64,000 nt of DNA from Sphingomonas astaxanthinifaciens DSM 22298 (GCF_000711715.1 NZ_JONN01000001.1:186001-250000), one strand, 5' to 3'. Counted from the first letter of the stretch, positions 24,955 to 33,789 are shown. Program-made: numbers and translations. The notes: generated by a model from the sequence alone, not told the origin.

Positions 24955-27275
24955 GCGTCGGGGAGCGAGACGAAGCTGTCGAGGACGCGCTTGCGGCCAC
25001 TATGCTCGAAGTCGATCTCGAGCTTGTTGCCCTCGATCGCGGCGATGGTCCCGTAGCCGAACTTGCCGTGAAACACGCGCTGGCCGGTCGACAGGTCGTC
25101 GCGGCCCTTGTTGCCGAGGCTGACCGCCGAGGCGCGGGCCTCGACGATGCGCTGCGGGGTCGCGGTGAAGGTCGAGGCGGCGCGGCCCCAGCCGGGCCCG
25201 CGAGTGGTCGCCCGGTCGGGCCGCTGCGCCGCGACATGGGCGAAGGGGTCGCCGCGCTCGCTCCACTGCGCGCGCCACAGCGACTCGCCCCCGCTCATCG
25301 TGGTCTCTTCCTCGATATGCTCCTTGGGCAATTCGCCCACGAAGCGCGAGGGAATGGACGAGGTCCACTGGCCGTAGATGCGGCGATTGGCGGCGTGGAT
25401 GATGGTCGCCTTTTCGCGCGCCCGGGTGATCGCGACATAAGCGAGGCGGCGCTCTTCCTCGAGTGAGGCGGTGCCGCCCTCGTCGAGCGCGCGCTGCGAG
25501 GGGAAGACGCCTTCCTCCCAGCCGGCGAGATAGACGACGGGAAATTCTAGCCCCTTGGCGGCGTGGATGGTCATGATCGTGACCTTGTCGCCGCCCTTGT
25601 CGGCGTCATTGTCCATCACCAGGCTGACATGCTCGAGGAACGCGCCGAGGCTCTCATATTCCTCCATCGCGCGGGTCAGTTCGGCGAGGTTCTCGAGCCG
25701 GCCCGAGGCCTCGGCAGTGCGCTCGGCCTGGAGCATGGCGGTGTAGCCTGATTCGTCGAGCAGGAGTCGCGCCAGCTCGGCATGGGCGGGCGGCTCGTGC
25801 GGGCTCTTCACCTGGTCGGCGGCGGCGAGGTGCATCTGCCGCCAGCGCGCGAGATCGCCGACGAAGCGGCCGAGGCTGCGGCGCGCCTGGGGGGTGAGCT
25901 CGTCCGAATCGAGCATCTGCGCGGCGGCGAGCAGCAGCGGGAGACCGGCGGCGCGGGCGTAGCGGTGGATGTTGGCCAGCGCCTTGTCGCCGAGGCCGCG
26001 CTTGGGGGTGTTGACGATCCGCTCGAAGGCGAGGTCGTCGGCCGGGCTCTGGACCAGGCGGAGATAGGCGAGGGCATCGCGGATCTCGGCCCGCTCGTAG
26101 AAGCGGAAGCCGCCAACGATCTGGTAGGAGAGGCCGATCGCGATGAACCGTTCTTCGAACTCGCGGGTCTGGAACTGGGCGCGGACGAGGATCGCGACGT
26201 CGGACAGCCGGCCGCCGCGGATCTGGTGGCTTTCGATCTCCTCGCCGACCCGGCGCGCCTCCTCGGGACCGTCCCAGACGCCGATCACCCTGACCTTTTC
26301 GCCGGCGTCGATTTCGGTCCACAATTCCTTGCCGAGGCGCCCGCTATTGTTGGCGATGAGGCCCGAGGCGGCGCCGAGGATGTGCGGGGTCGAGCGGTAA
26401 TTCTGCTCGAGCCGAATCACCGCGGCGCCCGCGAACTCGCGCTCGAAGCGGAGGATGTTGGCGACCTCGGCCCCGCGCCAGGAATAGATGGACTGGTCGT
26501 CGTCGCCGACGCAGCAGATGTTGCGGCGCGGCTCGGCGAGCAGCTTCAGCCACTCATACTGGACCGCATTGGTGTCCTGATATTCGTCGACCAGCAGATA
26601 TTTGAAGCGGGTCCGGTAGCGCTCGAGCACGTCCGCATGGGTGCGGAAGATCACCAGCATGTGGAGCAAAAGATCGCCGAAATCGCAGGCATTCAGCGCG
26701 AGCAGGCGCTTCTGATACTGGTCGTAGAGGTCGCCGCCGCGACCGTTGGCGAAGAGCTCGGACTCGCCCGCGTCGACCTGATCCGGGGTAAGCCCCTTGT
26801 TCTTCCACTTGTCGATCAGGCCCGCGAGCTGGCGCGCGGGCCAGCGCTTCTCGTCGAGTTCGGCGGCGGCGATGAGCTGCTTCAGAAGCCGCAGCTGGTC
26901 GTCGGTGTCGAGGATGGTGAAGTTCGACTGCAGCCCGGCGAGCTCGGCATGGATGCGCAGCATCTTGGCGGCGATCGAGTGGAAGGTGCCGAGCCAGGGC
27001 ATCCCCTCGATCGCGCCGCCGCTGATCCGGGACACGCGCTCGCGCATCTCGCGCGCGGCCTTGTTGGTGAAGGTGACCGCGAGGATCTCACTCGGCCAAG
27101 CGCGGCGAGTCGCGATCAGGTGGGCGAGTCGCGCGGTGAGCGCCGCGGTCTTGCCCGTGCCTGCGCCGGCCAGCACCAGCACCGGCCCCTCGGTCGTCAG
27201 CACCGCCTCGCGCTGGGGGGTGTTCAGGCCCTGGAGATAGCCGGGCTCGGGAGAAAGGGCAGCGGATTCGGGCAC
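24951..27275 (-). CDS. UvrD/PcrA-family ATP-dependent DNA helicase
   Basis: A superfamily-1 3'-5' DNA helicase of about 774 residues. The Q motif LNTPQREAVL, Walker A LAGAGTGKTAALTARL, VTFTNKAAREMRERV (Ia), LVDEYQDTN (II), CVGDDDQSIYSWRGA (III), RLEQNYRST (IV), MTIHAAKGLEFPVVYL (V) and AYVAITRAREKATI (VI) are all present. The C-terminal end FGYGTIAAIEGNKLEIDFEHSGRK is the Tudor-like RNA-polymerase-binding fold of UvrD/PcrA. The start is unclear: GTG at 27275 (chosen) or TTG at 27311, neither with a well-placed ribosome site. Confidence 0.93.
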   Translation of the reverse strand: MPESAALSPEPGYLQGLNTPQREAVLTTEGPVLVLAGAGTGKTAALTARLAHLIATRRAWPSEILAVTFTNKAAREMRERVSRISGGAIEGMPWLGTFHSIAAKMLRIHAELAGLQSNFTILDTDDQLRLLKQLIAAAELDEKRWPARQLAGLIDKWKNKGLTPDQVDAGESELFANGRGGDLYDQYQKRLLALNACDFGDLLLHMLVIFRTHADVLERYRTRFKYLLVDEYQDTNAVQYEWLKLLAEPRRNICCVGDDDQSIYSWRGAEVANILRFEREFAGAAVIRLEQNYRSTPHILGAASGLIANNSGRLGKELWTEIDAGEKVRVIGVWDGPEEARRVGEEIESHQIRGGRLSDVAILVRAQFQTREFEERFIAIGLSYQIVGGFRFYERAEIRDALAYLRLVQSPADDLAFERIVNTPKRGLGDKALANIHRYARAAGLPLLLAAAQMLDSDELTPQARRSLGRFVGDLARWRQMHLAAADQVKSPHEPPAHAELARLLLDESGYTAMLQAERTAEASGRLENLAELTRAMEEYESLGAFLEHVSLVMDNDADKGGDKVTIMTIHAAKGLEFPVVYLAGWEEGVFPSQRALDEGGTASLEEERRLAYVAITRAREKATIIHAANRRIYGQWTSSIPSRFVGELPKEHIEEETTMSGGESLWRAQWSERGDPFAHVAAQRPDRATTRGPGWGRAASTFTATPQRIVEARASAVSLGNKGRDDLSTGQRVFHGKFGYGTIAAIEGNKLEIDFEHSGRKRVLDSFVSLPDA

Positions 27276-27361
27276 TTCCCCCCAGTTAGGACGAGGAGAA
27301 CGGAACGGCAACAGCGATGGCGATTGCGACCCCGCAACGATTGCACCCGATATCCCCGTTA

Positions 27362-27390
27362 TCCACAGGCATGATGCCTCCGATTATGCT
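27362..27390 (+). promoter_or_regulatory. Candidate promoter with palindrome between the boxes
   Basis: TCCACA (27362-27367, four of six matches to TTGACA) and TATGCT (27385-27390) are 17 bases apart. Between them lies AGGCAT-G-ATGCCT (27367-27379), a 13-base palindrome that could be an operator. A start near 27397 would fall at the first hairpin of the RNA proposed below. A perfect DnaA-box sequence TTATCCACA (27359-27367) overlaps it, probably by chance. Confidence 0.4.
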
Positions 27391-27396
27391 TTGCGC

Positions 27397-28140
27397 GACT
27401 CGGAAACGGAGTCATCTTGAGCAGGTGATCGGGGGGCAACGGCCCGGTCCTTCCAGAGGCCCGCAAGGGTGGACGGCAAGGGCAGGACGGAACTTCCGAT
27501 CTCCGCCGGCAAGGCGATGAAGTGGAATTCGCTTCGTGAGGGTTGGGCTTCCCCAGGACGCCTGACCGGATCGGTTCGGAGGATCTTCAAAGCGAAGCCG
27601 GCAAGAGGCGCCGGAAGAGATTTTCGTCTCACCGCCGCAGGCCGGGCAGGCTCGCAAGAGCAGGTCAGGGCAGCGCGAGAGGGGAAAGTCCCAAGAAGGG
27701 CCGCGAACGGACGGACGGTGGCCGATCGGGCCGGACTGGCTTGCCAGGACGTGACCGAGGAGCAGGTAGCGAACCGGACCGAGGCTTGAAGCGGGTGCTT
27801 TCGCAAGAAAGTGGTCGCGGCAAGCGGAGGAAGGGATCGGGACCGCCGCGAGGAACGGTTCCTTGCCGAGGATCTTCGGATCGGAAGCGGGGCTGGGAGG
27901 CGAGGCAGAGCCGGGTGGAGGCGAAGGGACCGGAAGGTCGCTTGGCGGAAGCTTCGGGGAAGAGTTCGGGAAACCGGACAGCCGACTGGGACCGACGCGA
28001 CGCCTGAGCGGGCGCGCAAGGATCGGGATGGATGGGAGCATCGTTCTTCGGAGCGGCATTCCCGGACAGAGCGAAGACCGGCAAAACCTGTCTCGGCGCA
28101 GTGGGGCTCGGCAGCAATGCCGGGCCCCATTTCTCGTTTT
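27397..28140 (+). ncRNA. Candidate large structured non-coding RNA, GGA-rich, unknown class
   Basis: This is the only stretch over 300 bases without a credible gene. By eye it holds about 41 GGA on the plus strand and about 8 on the minus strand. Compact hairpins follow each other: GACTC/GAGTC with loop GGAAACG (27397-27413); GAAG/CTTC with GGA in the loop (27519-27535); CTTC/GAAG (27585-27597); CCGGC/GCCGG (27598-27614); GCTC-GCAA-GAGC (27650-27661); CTTTC-GCAA-GAAAG (27798-27811); AGGAA-CGG-TTCCT (27851-27863); GATC-TTCG-GATC (27871-27882); GACC-GGAA-GGTC (27928-27939). It ends at an intrinsic terminator. Open frames exist on both strands but use AGG, AGA, CGA and GGA codons unlike neighbours. 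It does not show RNase P, 6S or SRP RNA signatures. RNA status is inference. Confidence 0.5.
28103..28140 (+). terminator. Intrinsic terminator after the GGA-rich region
   Basis: GGGGCTCGGC (28103-28112) pairs over all ten positions with GCCGGGCCCC (28119-28128), with one G-U pair and loop AGCAAT, followed by ATTTCTCGTTTT. It lies about 48 bases before the thioesterase start and in the plus sense, so it ends a transcript that has no protein. Confidence 0.8.
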
Positions 28141-28187
28141 GGGTCCGGTCGCGGCGCGGCCGGTCCCAACCGGTGAGGACACCCCGG

Positions 28188-28601
28188 ATGAGCGACAATC
28201 CCCTGATCGCCGCGCTCGAGGCCGCCAACCGGGCCTCGCCCTTTCACCAGACCACGGGCTTTCGAATTGCCGCGGCGGACGAGGGCGACGTGCGGATCAT
28301 GTTCGCGGCCGCGCCCGCGCTCCTCAACCATGCCGGCGCGCTCCACGCCGGGGTCCAGTGCGCCGCGCTCGACACGGTCGCGGGCTACGCTGCCGCCACG
28401 ATCGCCGGGCGGGTGGTGACGCTGCAAATGTCGACGCAGTTCCTGGCCTCGGCCAGGGGCGACCGGTTCGAGGCGATTGGGCGCGTGACCAAGTCGGGCA
28501 AGGAGCAATTGTTCGTCGATGCCGAGCTGATCGCGCTGCGCGACGGCGACCGGCGCCTCGTCGCCAAGGCATTGGCCGTGCTGACCCGGCTTTCCGCCTG
28601 A
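28188..28601 (+). CDS. PaaI-type hotdog thioesterase
   Basis: The 137-residue protein has the hotdog-fold signature LLNHAGALHAGVQCAALDTVAGYAA (about 46-70): the helix after HAG with an acidic residue is the PaaI/YdiI-type acyl-CoA thioesterase site. QMSTQFLASARGDRFEAIGRV follows as the next strands. ATG at 28188 has GTGAGG about 14 bases upstream. Probably hydrolyses an acyl- or aryl-CoA; substrate unknown. It stands alone after the terminator of the GGA-rich region. Confidence 0.8.
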   Translation: MSDNPLIAALEAANRASPFHQTTGFRIAAADEGDVRIMFAAAPALLNHAGALHAGVQCAALDTVAGYAAATIAGRVVTLQMSTQFLASARGDRFEAIGRVTKSGKEQLFVDAELIALRDGDRRLVAKALAVLTRLSA

Positions 28602-28666
28602 TCCGGTCGCAAGGCCGTAGGAGAGTTTCCTTTTCTCGCTCGTTGGCAGCGGAGGAGGAGAGAAAC

Positions 28667-29023
28667 ATGCCCGATACCATCGATGCCGACGAGAAGCGCG
28701 AGATCGTCAACGATTTCCACGACGCGGTGAACATGACCGCGTCTCAGCTCGAGAAGTGGCTCGATTCGCCCGAAAGCAAGGAAGTCGGGTGGAAGGGCGA
28801 GGACCGCGATGGCCGCGGGGAGAGCGTCGGCCACAAGTCGGGCCGAAGAATCGTCGAACTGCTGCACAAGAAGAAGGCCGACCTGACCGACGACGACCTC
28901 GCGCACATGCACAAGGTAGTCGGCTACGTGCATCGCCATCTCGCCCAGAAGCCCGCGCATCCGGCCGGCTCGAAATGGGAAGCGAGCCTCAAGAACTGGG
29001 GGTATGATCCGGCGAAGAAATAG
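28667..29023 (+). CDS. DUF3140 protein
   Basis: The 118-residue charged protein reads EIVNDFHDAVNMTASQLEKWLDSPESKEVGW, then ESVGHKSGRRIVELLHKKKADLTDDDLAHMHKVVGYVHRHLAQKP and a basic end KWEASLKNWGYDP. This order is the DUF3140 family, found beside stress and DNA-binding genes in many bacteria; function unknown. GGAGGAGGAG is a very strong ribosome site 8 bases before the ATG. No signal peptide. Confidence 0.85.
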   Translation: MPDTIDADEKREIVNDFHDAVNMTASQLEKWLDSPESKEVGWKGEDRDGRGESVGHKSGRRIVELLHKKKADLTDDDLAHMHKVVGYVHRHLAQKPAHPAGSKWEASLKNWGYDPAKK

Positions 29024-29104
29024 GCCGGACGAACGGCTGGACCGATATTCGGCGAAGGCCGGCGGAGAAGGGATCTCCGCCGGCCCGCCAACTTCGCGGA
29101 GGCT

Positions 29105-29536
29105 CTAGCCGAGCATCTCCGCCGGGACCTTGCCGCCCTGGTCGCCGAGGCTGCGCATCACGGCCTTGTGCAGCCAGATGTTCATCTCGGCCGAGCCGTC
29201 GAGCGCGCCGGTGTAGCCGAGCTCATGGGCGAGCGACTTGCGGTTCTCGAGGCTCGAATCGATGCCGAGCAGCTTCATCAGGTCGACGATCGAGCTCTTG
29301 TAGTTGAGCTCGGGCCGACCCTTTTCGCGGCTCATGTCGTCCAGCACCTGCGCGACGTCGACCGGCTGGGTCGGAGTCGCGGCGGGGGCGGGCTGGGCCG
29401 GCGCCGGGGCGGGAGATGCAGCCGAGGGCTGGAGCGGTGGACCGCCGTCCATCCCGGCCGGGATCGTGGGCCGGTTGCCCAGACCCGGATCCTTGTGGCC
29501 GAAGATGGCGTCCTTGATCTTGCCGAAGATGCTCAT
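29105..29536 (-). CDS. DUF3597 protein (LysM-free, Pro/Ala linker)
   Basis: The 143-residue protein starts MSIFGKIKDAIFGHK, followed by a Pro/Ala-rich linker of about 40 residues, then the conserved C-terminal domain with LNYKSSIVDLMKLLGIDSSLENRKSLAHELGYTG and MNIWLHKAVMRSL. This is the DUF3597 layout. Function unknown. It follows the PA2169-type gene with a four-base gap, so the two are probably co-transcribed. Confidence 0.85.
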   Translation of the reverse strand: MSIFGKIKDAIFGHKDPGLGNRPTIPAGMDGGPPLQPSAASPAPAPAQPAPAATPTQPVDVAQVLDDMSREKGRPELNYKSSIVDLMKLLGIDSSLENRKSLAHELGYTGALDGSAEMNIWLHKAVMRSLGDQGGKVPAEMLG

Positions 29537-29539
29537 GGC

Positions 29540-29998
29540 CTAGGCTTCGAGGCCGTGCTTGAGGCTGCTGATCTGGTCGTGGCCCTGACGCACCGACTGA
29601 TAGGCGCGCTCGACGACCGTGCGGGCCTCGGGGTCCATGTCGAGCTTGAGTGCGGCCTCGAACTTCTCCTTGAGATAGTCCTCGCCGCGCTCGACCTCGT
29701 TGATGATCGCCTGGTCGTCGCGGCCGGTGATCGCGGCCTTGAGGTCGAGGAAACGCTGGTGGGTGGCGCCGAGGAAGCTGCCGTCGTCGGGGGCGTTGCC
29801 GCCGAGGCGACGGATTTCGCTGCGAAGCTCCTCGACCACGCGGCTGCGCTCGTCGGCATTGCGACGGAAGATTTCCTGGAAGCGGCTGCCGTCGGCATTT
29901 TCGGCCGCGTCGCGATAGCCGTTGATGCTGTCGATGAGGGTGGTGGTGAGGGTCTCGAGGGTGCCGAGGCCGTCCTTGCGGTCGTCAGATCCGATCAT
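29540..29998 (-). CDS. PA2169-family (DUF2383) four-helix-bundle protein
   Basis: The 152-residue protein opens with LGTLETLTTTLIDSINGYRDAAENA, followed by FQEIFRRNADERSRVVEELRSEIRRLGG and an acidic helix pair (VERGEDYLKEKFEAAL). This is the PA2169/DUF2383 ferritin-like bundle, often stress-induced. Its acidic residues could bind metal, but that is not shown. It is the first gene of a two-gene unit with the DUF3597 protein. Confidence 0.88.
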   Translation of the reverse strand: MIGSDDRKDGLGTLETLTTTLIDSINGYRDAAENADGSRFQEIFRRNADERSRVVEELRSEIRRLGGNAPDDGSFLGATHQRFLDLKAAITGRDDQAIINEVERGEDYLKEKFEAALKLDMDPEARTVVERAYQSVRQGHDQISSLKHGLEA

Positions 29999-30205
29999 GT
30001 ACGCGCTCCTTTACTTCGGGGGTAGTTATGGATGCGGAACGCAGGGCGGGGCTTTCGGGTTCGGTTCATGCAAAAGAATGAGGCGAGGCGAGGCTTTGCG
30101 TTGCCAATCCGTCCGGGTGCCATCGGTCCCTTGACCGAGGCTTGCTAGGTCCCCCGTCCGGTCGCTAGGCAGCACCGGCGTGCTCGCGCCAGGAGTTTCC
30201 GATTG

Positions 30206-31492
30206 ATGACCGAACGCACCGACGCCGCACCGCCCAGCGCCGCGCCCGGAGGCGGCAAAAGCGCGCTTTTGTTGCTCGCGGCCCTGCTGGTCGGCCTCGT
30301 TCTGGGGATCGTCGTTGCCGGCACGGGCGACGGCTGGAAGGAGCCGCTGGTCCAGGCGGCGGGCCTCGTCGGCGGGCTGTGGCTCGATGCGCTGCGGATG
30401 ACCGTCATCCCGCTGATCGTCGCCTTGCTGGTGGTCGGCGTCGTCGGCGGTGCCGATGCGGCGCGCGCCGGAGGACTGGCGGCGAAGGCGGTCGCCTGGT
30501 TCGTCGGCTTCTACATCTTCTCGGCTTTGTTCGGCGCGGTGATGACGCCCGCGCTGCTCGCGGTCTGGCCGCTGCCCGAGGCCGCCGCGCAGGCGCTCCA
30601 GGCCGGCCTCGCCGGGGTCGACCAGAGCGCGACCGCCGCCGCGGTCCCCAAGGTCGCCGACTTCTTCAAGACGATCATCCCCGCCAATCCGGTCGCCGCC
30701 GCCGCCAACGACCAGATCCTGCCCCTCGTTTTCTTCACCAGCGTCTTCGCCTTCGCTTTGGCCCGGGTCGAGCCCGAGCGGCGCGCCTCGACCCTCGGCT
30801 TCTTCGAGGGCGTTGCCGATGCCATGCTGCGGGTGATCGGCTGGGTGCTCGCACTCGCCCCGATCGGCGTCTTCGCCTTGGCCTTCGCAGTCGGGGCGGG
30901 GGCGGGCGGCTCGGCGCTGGGCGCGGTCGTCCATTACGTCATCATCCTCTCGCTGCTGGGCGTGATCCTGACGGTCTTCGGCTTCGTCATCGCGATCCTG
31001 GTCGCAGGGTTCGCGCCGGGTGCCTTCTTCCGGGCGATTGCCGGCCCCTCGGCGGTGGCGCTGTCGACCCGCTCGTCGCTCGCCTCGCTGCCCGCGATGC
31101 TCCAGTCGGCGGCCGACCTGCGCATCCGCGGGCGCGACGCCGACGTCGTCCTGCCGCTCGCGGTCGCCCTGTTCCGCGCGACGGGACCGGCGATGAACAT
31201 CGGCGTCGCGCTCTATGTTGCGCACTGGCTGGGGGTGTCGATCACGCCGACGGGCTATGCCGCGGGCATCGCGGTCGCCGCCATGGCCTCGCTCGGCGCG
31301 GTGAGCCTGCCCGGCCAGATCAGCTTCGTCACCTCGATCGCGCCGATCAGCATCGCGCTCGGCGTGCCGATCGAGCCCCTCGCCCTGCTGCTCGCGCTCG
31401 AGACCATCCCCGACACCTTCCGAACGCTCGGCAATGTCGTCCTCGACGTCGCGGTGACGGGCGCGGTCGCCGAGCACGAGGCCACCGACTGA
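30206..31492 (+). CDS. Dicarboxylate/amino acid:cation symporter (DAACS family)
   Basis: The 428-residue membrane protein has eight hydrophobic segments and the two re-entrant-loop regions of the GltP/DctA family: LSTRSSLASLPAML (serine-rich HP1) near 285 and the FRATGPAMNIGVALY helix (HP2 start) near 325, plus GAVSLPGQISFVTS. The typical NMDGT motif reads ATGPAMN. Na+- or H+-driven uptake of C4-dicarboxylates or acidic amino acids is likely. ATG at 30206 has AGGAG upstream. A TCGGTC-CCTT-GACCGA hairpin lies at 30123-30138. Confidence 0.88.
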   Translation: MTERTDAAPPSAAPGGGKSALLLLAALLVGLVLGIVVAGTGDGWKEPLVQAAGLVGGLWLDALRMTVIPLIVALLVVGVVGGADAARAGGLAAKAVAWFVGFYIFSALFGAVMTPALLAVWPLPEAAAQALQAGLAGVDQSATAAAVPKVADFFKTIIPANPVAAAANDQILPLVFFTSVFAFALARVEPERRASTLGFFEGVADAMLRVIGWVLALAPIGVFALAFAVGAGAGGSALGAVVHYVIILSLLGVILTVFGFVIAILVAGFAPGAFFRAIAGPSAVALSTRSSLASLPAMLQSAADLRIRGRDADVVLPLAVALFRATGPAMNIGVALYVAHWLGVSITPTGYAAGIAVAAMASLGAVSLPGQISFVTSIAPISIALGVPIEPLALLLALETIPDTFRTLGNVVLDVAVTGAVAEHEATD

Positions 31493-31572
31493 CCGCCGTT
31501 CGTCGGCTCGACGAGCCGCAGGGGCATGTGGTCGATGGCCGGGTGACGGGGCCGGTCGGGCCGGGCAAGGCG

Positions 31573-31656
31573 AAGGGGCGGCGCGGAACGAGCGAGAGTT
31601 TCCCCCTCAGGACCTCCCTCGAAACGGATGGCAAACCCTTCCGCGCCGCAACCCCT
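31573..31656. terminator. Long inverted repeat between convergent genes
   Basis: AAGGGGCGGCGCGGAA (31573-31588) faces TTCCGCGCCG-CA-ACCCCT (31639-31656), with about 50 bases of loop. It lies between the convergent symporter and LytTR genes and may act as a two-way terminator. Confidence 0.5.
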
Positions 31657-31678
31657 CCCGTGACGGGACGGGGGCGGA

Positions 31679-32428
31679 TCAGCGGCCGGCGATGGCCCGG
31701 ACGGAGTCGGCGTAGAGGCGGCCGACCGGCTGCTCGGTCCCGTCGGCGAGGCGCGCGATCCAGCGGCCCGAGGCGTTTCGCTGGAAGCCGGCGATAAAGT
31801 CGCGCCGGACGATCGCGGAGCGATGGAGCCGGACGAAAAGCGAGGGATCCAGCCCCTCCTCGAGCGCGGCCATGCTGTGGTGGATGAGCCAGCTGCGGGC
31901 GCCGACGTGAAGGCGCATGTAATCGCGCTCGGCCGAGACCCGGTCGATGTCGATCGCCCTGATCCGGACCAGCCCGGTCAGGTCCGAGGCCCAGAATTCG
32001 TCGAGATACTGGCCGGCAGGCGCCGATGCCTGGATGCCGGCCTCGCGCTTGGCGAGGTGCGCCCGGGCGCGCTCGAGGGCGCGCTCCAGCCGGCTCGGAT
32101 CGACGGGCTTCACCAGATAGTCCACCGCCTCGACCTCGAAGGCGGAGACCGCGAAATGGTCGAAGGCAGTGACGAAGACGACCGCCGGGCGCGCGGCGCT
32201 CCGGCCGAGCTCGCGGGCGACGTCGATCCCGTCCATGCCCGGCATGGCGATGTCGAGCAGCAGGAGGTCGGGGCTCAGCGCCTCCGCCATCCGGCAGGCC
32301 GCTTCGCCGTCGCTGGCCGTGCCGACGAGGTCGACTCCGCCGATCCGCGCGAGCAGCAGCTGGAGCCGCTCGGTCGCGAGCGGCTCGTCATCGACGACCA
32401 GGGTCTTCAAGGGCGGATTATCCATCAT
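31679..32428 (-). CDS. LytTR-family DNA-binding response regulator
   Basis: The 249-residue protein has a receiver domain with LVVDDEPLATERLQ (about 10-23), the phospho-acceptor Asp in LLLLDIAMPGMDG (about 57), VTAFDHFAVSAFEVEAVDYLVKP (about 90-112), and from about 145 a LytTR DNA-binding domain (IDRVSAERDYMRLH, HHSMAALEEGLDPSLFVRLHRSAIVRRDFI). It overlaps the kinase gene by 11 bases, a textbook LytS/LytR-type operon. Targets are unknown. Confidence 0.95.
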   Translation of the reverse strand: MMDNPPLKTLVVDDEPLATERLQLLLARIGGVDLVGTASDGEAACRMAEALSPDLLLLDIAMPGMDGIDVARELGRSAARPAVVFVTAFDHFAVSAFEVEAVDYLVKPVDPSRLERALERARAHLAKREAGIQASAPAGQYLDEFWASDLTGLVRIRAIDIDRVSAERDYMRLHVGARSWLIHHSMAALEEGLDPSLFVRLHRSAIVRRDFIAGFQRNASGRWIARLADGTEQPVGRLYADSVRAIAGR

Positions 32429-33659
32429 GGCGGGTCACCGGCAGGGTCAGCGCGACCTTGTAGCCGCCCTCGGCCATGGGGCCATGCTCGATCCCCGCGG
32501 AACGGCCGAAGCGGGCGCCAAGCCGCTGCGCGACATTGGCGAGGCCGACCTTGGTGCCTGTCGGCGTTCCGGCCTGGCGCGGGGCCTTGAGCGCGGTGCC
32601 GCCGAAGTTGCTGATCTCGATCCGCAGCCGGCCGGGAAGAGGTTCTTCTGCCATGATCCTGAGCGTCACCTTGTCGCGGGTGTTGCCGAGGCCGTATTTG
32701 ATCGCATTCTCGACGATCGGCTGGAGAATGAGCGCCGGCAGCCGAGCGCCGGACAGGCTGTCGGGAACATCGATCTCGACCCTGAGGCGGCGGGGGAAGC
32801 GGACCTTCTCGATCTCGAGATAAAGGCGCTGGAGCTCGATCTCCTCGGCCAGGCTGACGTCGGCGGTGGGGTCGAGCGAGAGGCTGGTGCGGAAGAAGTT
32901 CGACAGCTTGAGGATCATCGCCTCCGCCTCCTCGGGGCGGTTGCTGATGACCAGGCTGGAGAGGCTGTTCAGCGTGTTGAACAGGAAGTGCGGATTGACC
33001 TGATAGCGGAGCGCGCGGACCTGGGCGAGCTGGGCCGCGCTCTCGGCATCGGCGGCGCGGCGCTGAAGGTCGAGCGCCTGGCGCTGGCTGACCGCGGCGA
33101 GATAGACCGCCGACCAGGCAGCGAAGAAGAACAGCCAGACGACGGCGGTGTCGGCGGCGACGCGGAACTGGTCGTGCTGCTTCAGGTCCTGGAGTCGCGG
33201 CATGGTCACGACCACGGGGTCGGCGGCGTTGCGCTCGATCCGGACCTGGTCGCCCTTCTGGACGACGACGAAGCCCTCGCGCGCCTGGAAGCGGAATTCC
33301 TCGCGGCTGGTCTTGAGGCTGCCCTCGCTGAGCACGAGGGTCCCGGCGAGCGTGGCCGAGGCGACGAGCGAGCCGATGCCCGCCACCACCGCCTTGCGGC
33401 GCATGGACGCGCCCGGCGCAAAGGTCGCGATCGCGACATAGAGGAGGCCGGTCAGCGCCAGCCCGACCACCAGGGTCAGGACCTTGTTGAGAAGAATGGT
33501 CGCGGGATCGCTGCTGAGGAAGGCGCGGGCGACCACGGTGATGGTGTAGATCGCCCAGAAACCGAAGATGGCCTTCACCGCCAGCCGCCAGTCGGCGAAG
33601 CGGGCCTGGCGGCGCGTCAGGCGCTGATGCACCGCGTCGGCGGCAAGTGGCATGTTCAT
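32418..33659 (-). CDS. LytS/YehU-type sensor histidine kinase
   Basis: The 413-residue kinase has about four membrane segments in residues 30-170, no large periplasmic domain, then the His_kinase phospho-acceptor region YQVNPHFLFNTLNSLSSLV (His near 227), and an ATPase domain with LPALILQPIVENAIKYGL (N box) and GTKVGLANVAQRL (G box). It partners the overlapping LytTR regulator. No signal is known. The start MNMPLAADAV at 33659 is upstream of a divergent small gene. Confidence 0.93.
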   Translation of the reverse strand: MNMPLAADAVHQRLTRRQARFADWRLAVKAIFGFWAIYTITVVARAFLSSDPATILLNKVLTLVVGLALTGLLYVAIATFAPGASMRRKAVVAGIGSLVASATLAGTLVLSEGSLKTSREEFRFQAREGFVVVQKGDQVRIERNAADPVVVTMPRLQDLKQHDQFRVAADTAVVWLFFFAAWSAVYLAAVSQRQALDLQRRAADAESAAQLAQVRALRYQVNPHFLFNTLNSLSSLVISNRPEEAEAMILKLSNFFRTSLSLDPTADVSLAEEIELQRLYLEIEKVRFPRRLRVEIDVPDSLSGARLPALILQPIVENAIKYGLGNTRDKVTLRIMAEEPLPGRLRIEISNFGGTALKAPRQAGTPTGTKVGLANVAQRLGARFGRSAGIEHGPMAEGGYKVALTLPVTRHDG

Positions 33660-33789
33660 GGGCGGGGAGAGTGCCGTTCATGTGCGGGTCATGCAAGCAT
33701 CGCCCGCCGCTTGGGCGAAGCCAGAAGCGCGCTGGTCGAAGCGGAACGGCGGTCGGGACCGGTCGTTATCGCCGCGAAAGGAAATTCCC

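Noticed and set aside
27359..27367. Perfect DnaA box TTATCCACA, possible origin
   Set aside because: A single 9-base match is expected about once per two such windows by chance; there is no box cluster, AT-rich unwinding element, dnaA, dnaN or parAB nearby.
27661..28130. RNase P RNA, because of GAGAGGGGAAAGTCCC near 27679
   Set aside because: The conserved GAGGAAAGTCCGGGC element and the distal ACAGAA-type element do not occur in the right form or spacing, and the region is too long.
27384..28508. Open frames on both strands through the GGA-rich region (minus 27384-28508, plus 27543-28007, 27469-27789 and 27811-28176)
   Set aside because: The translations are Arg/Gly/Ser/Pro-rich, use AGG, AGA, CGA and GGA codons that the neighbouring genes avoid, lack well-placed ribosome sites, and run past a strong terminator or into a real gene.
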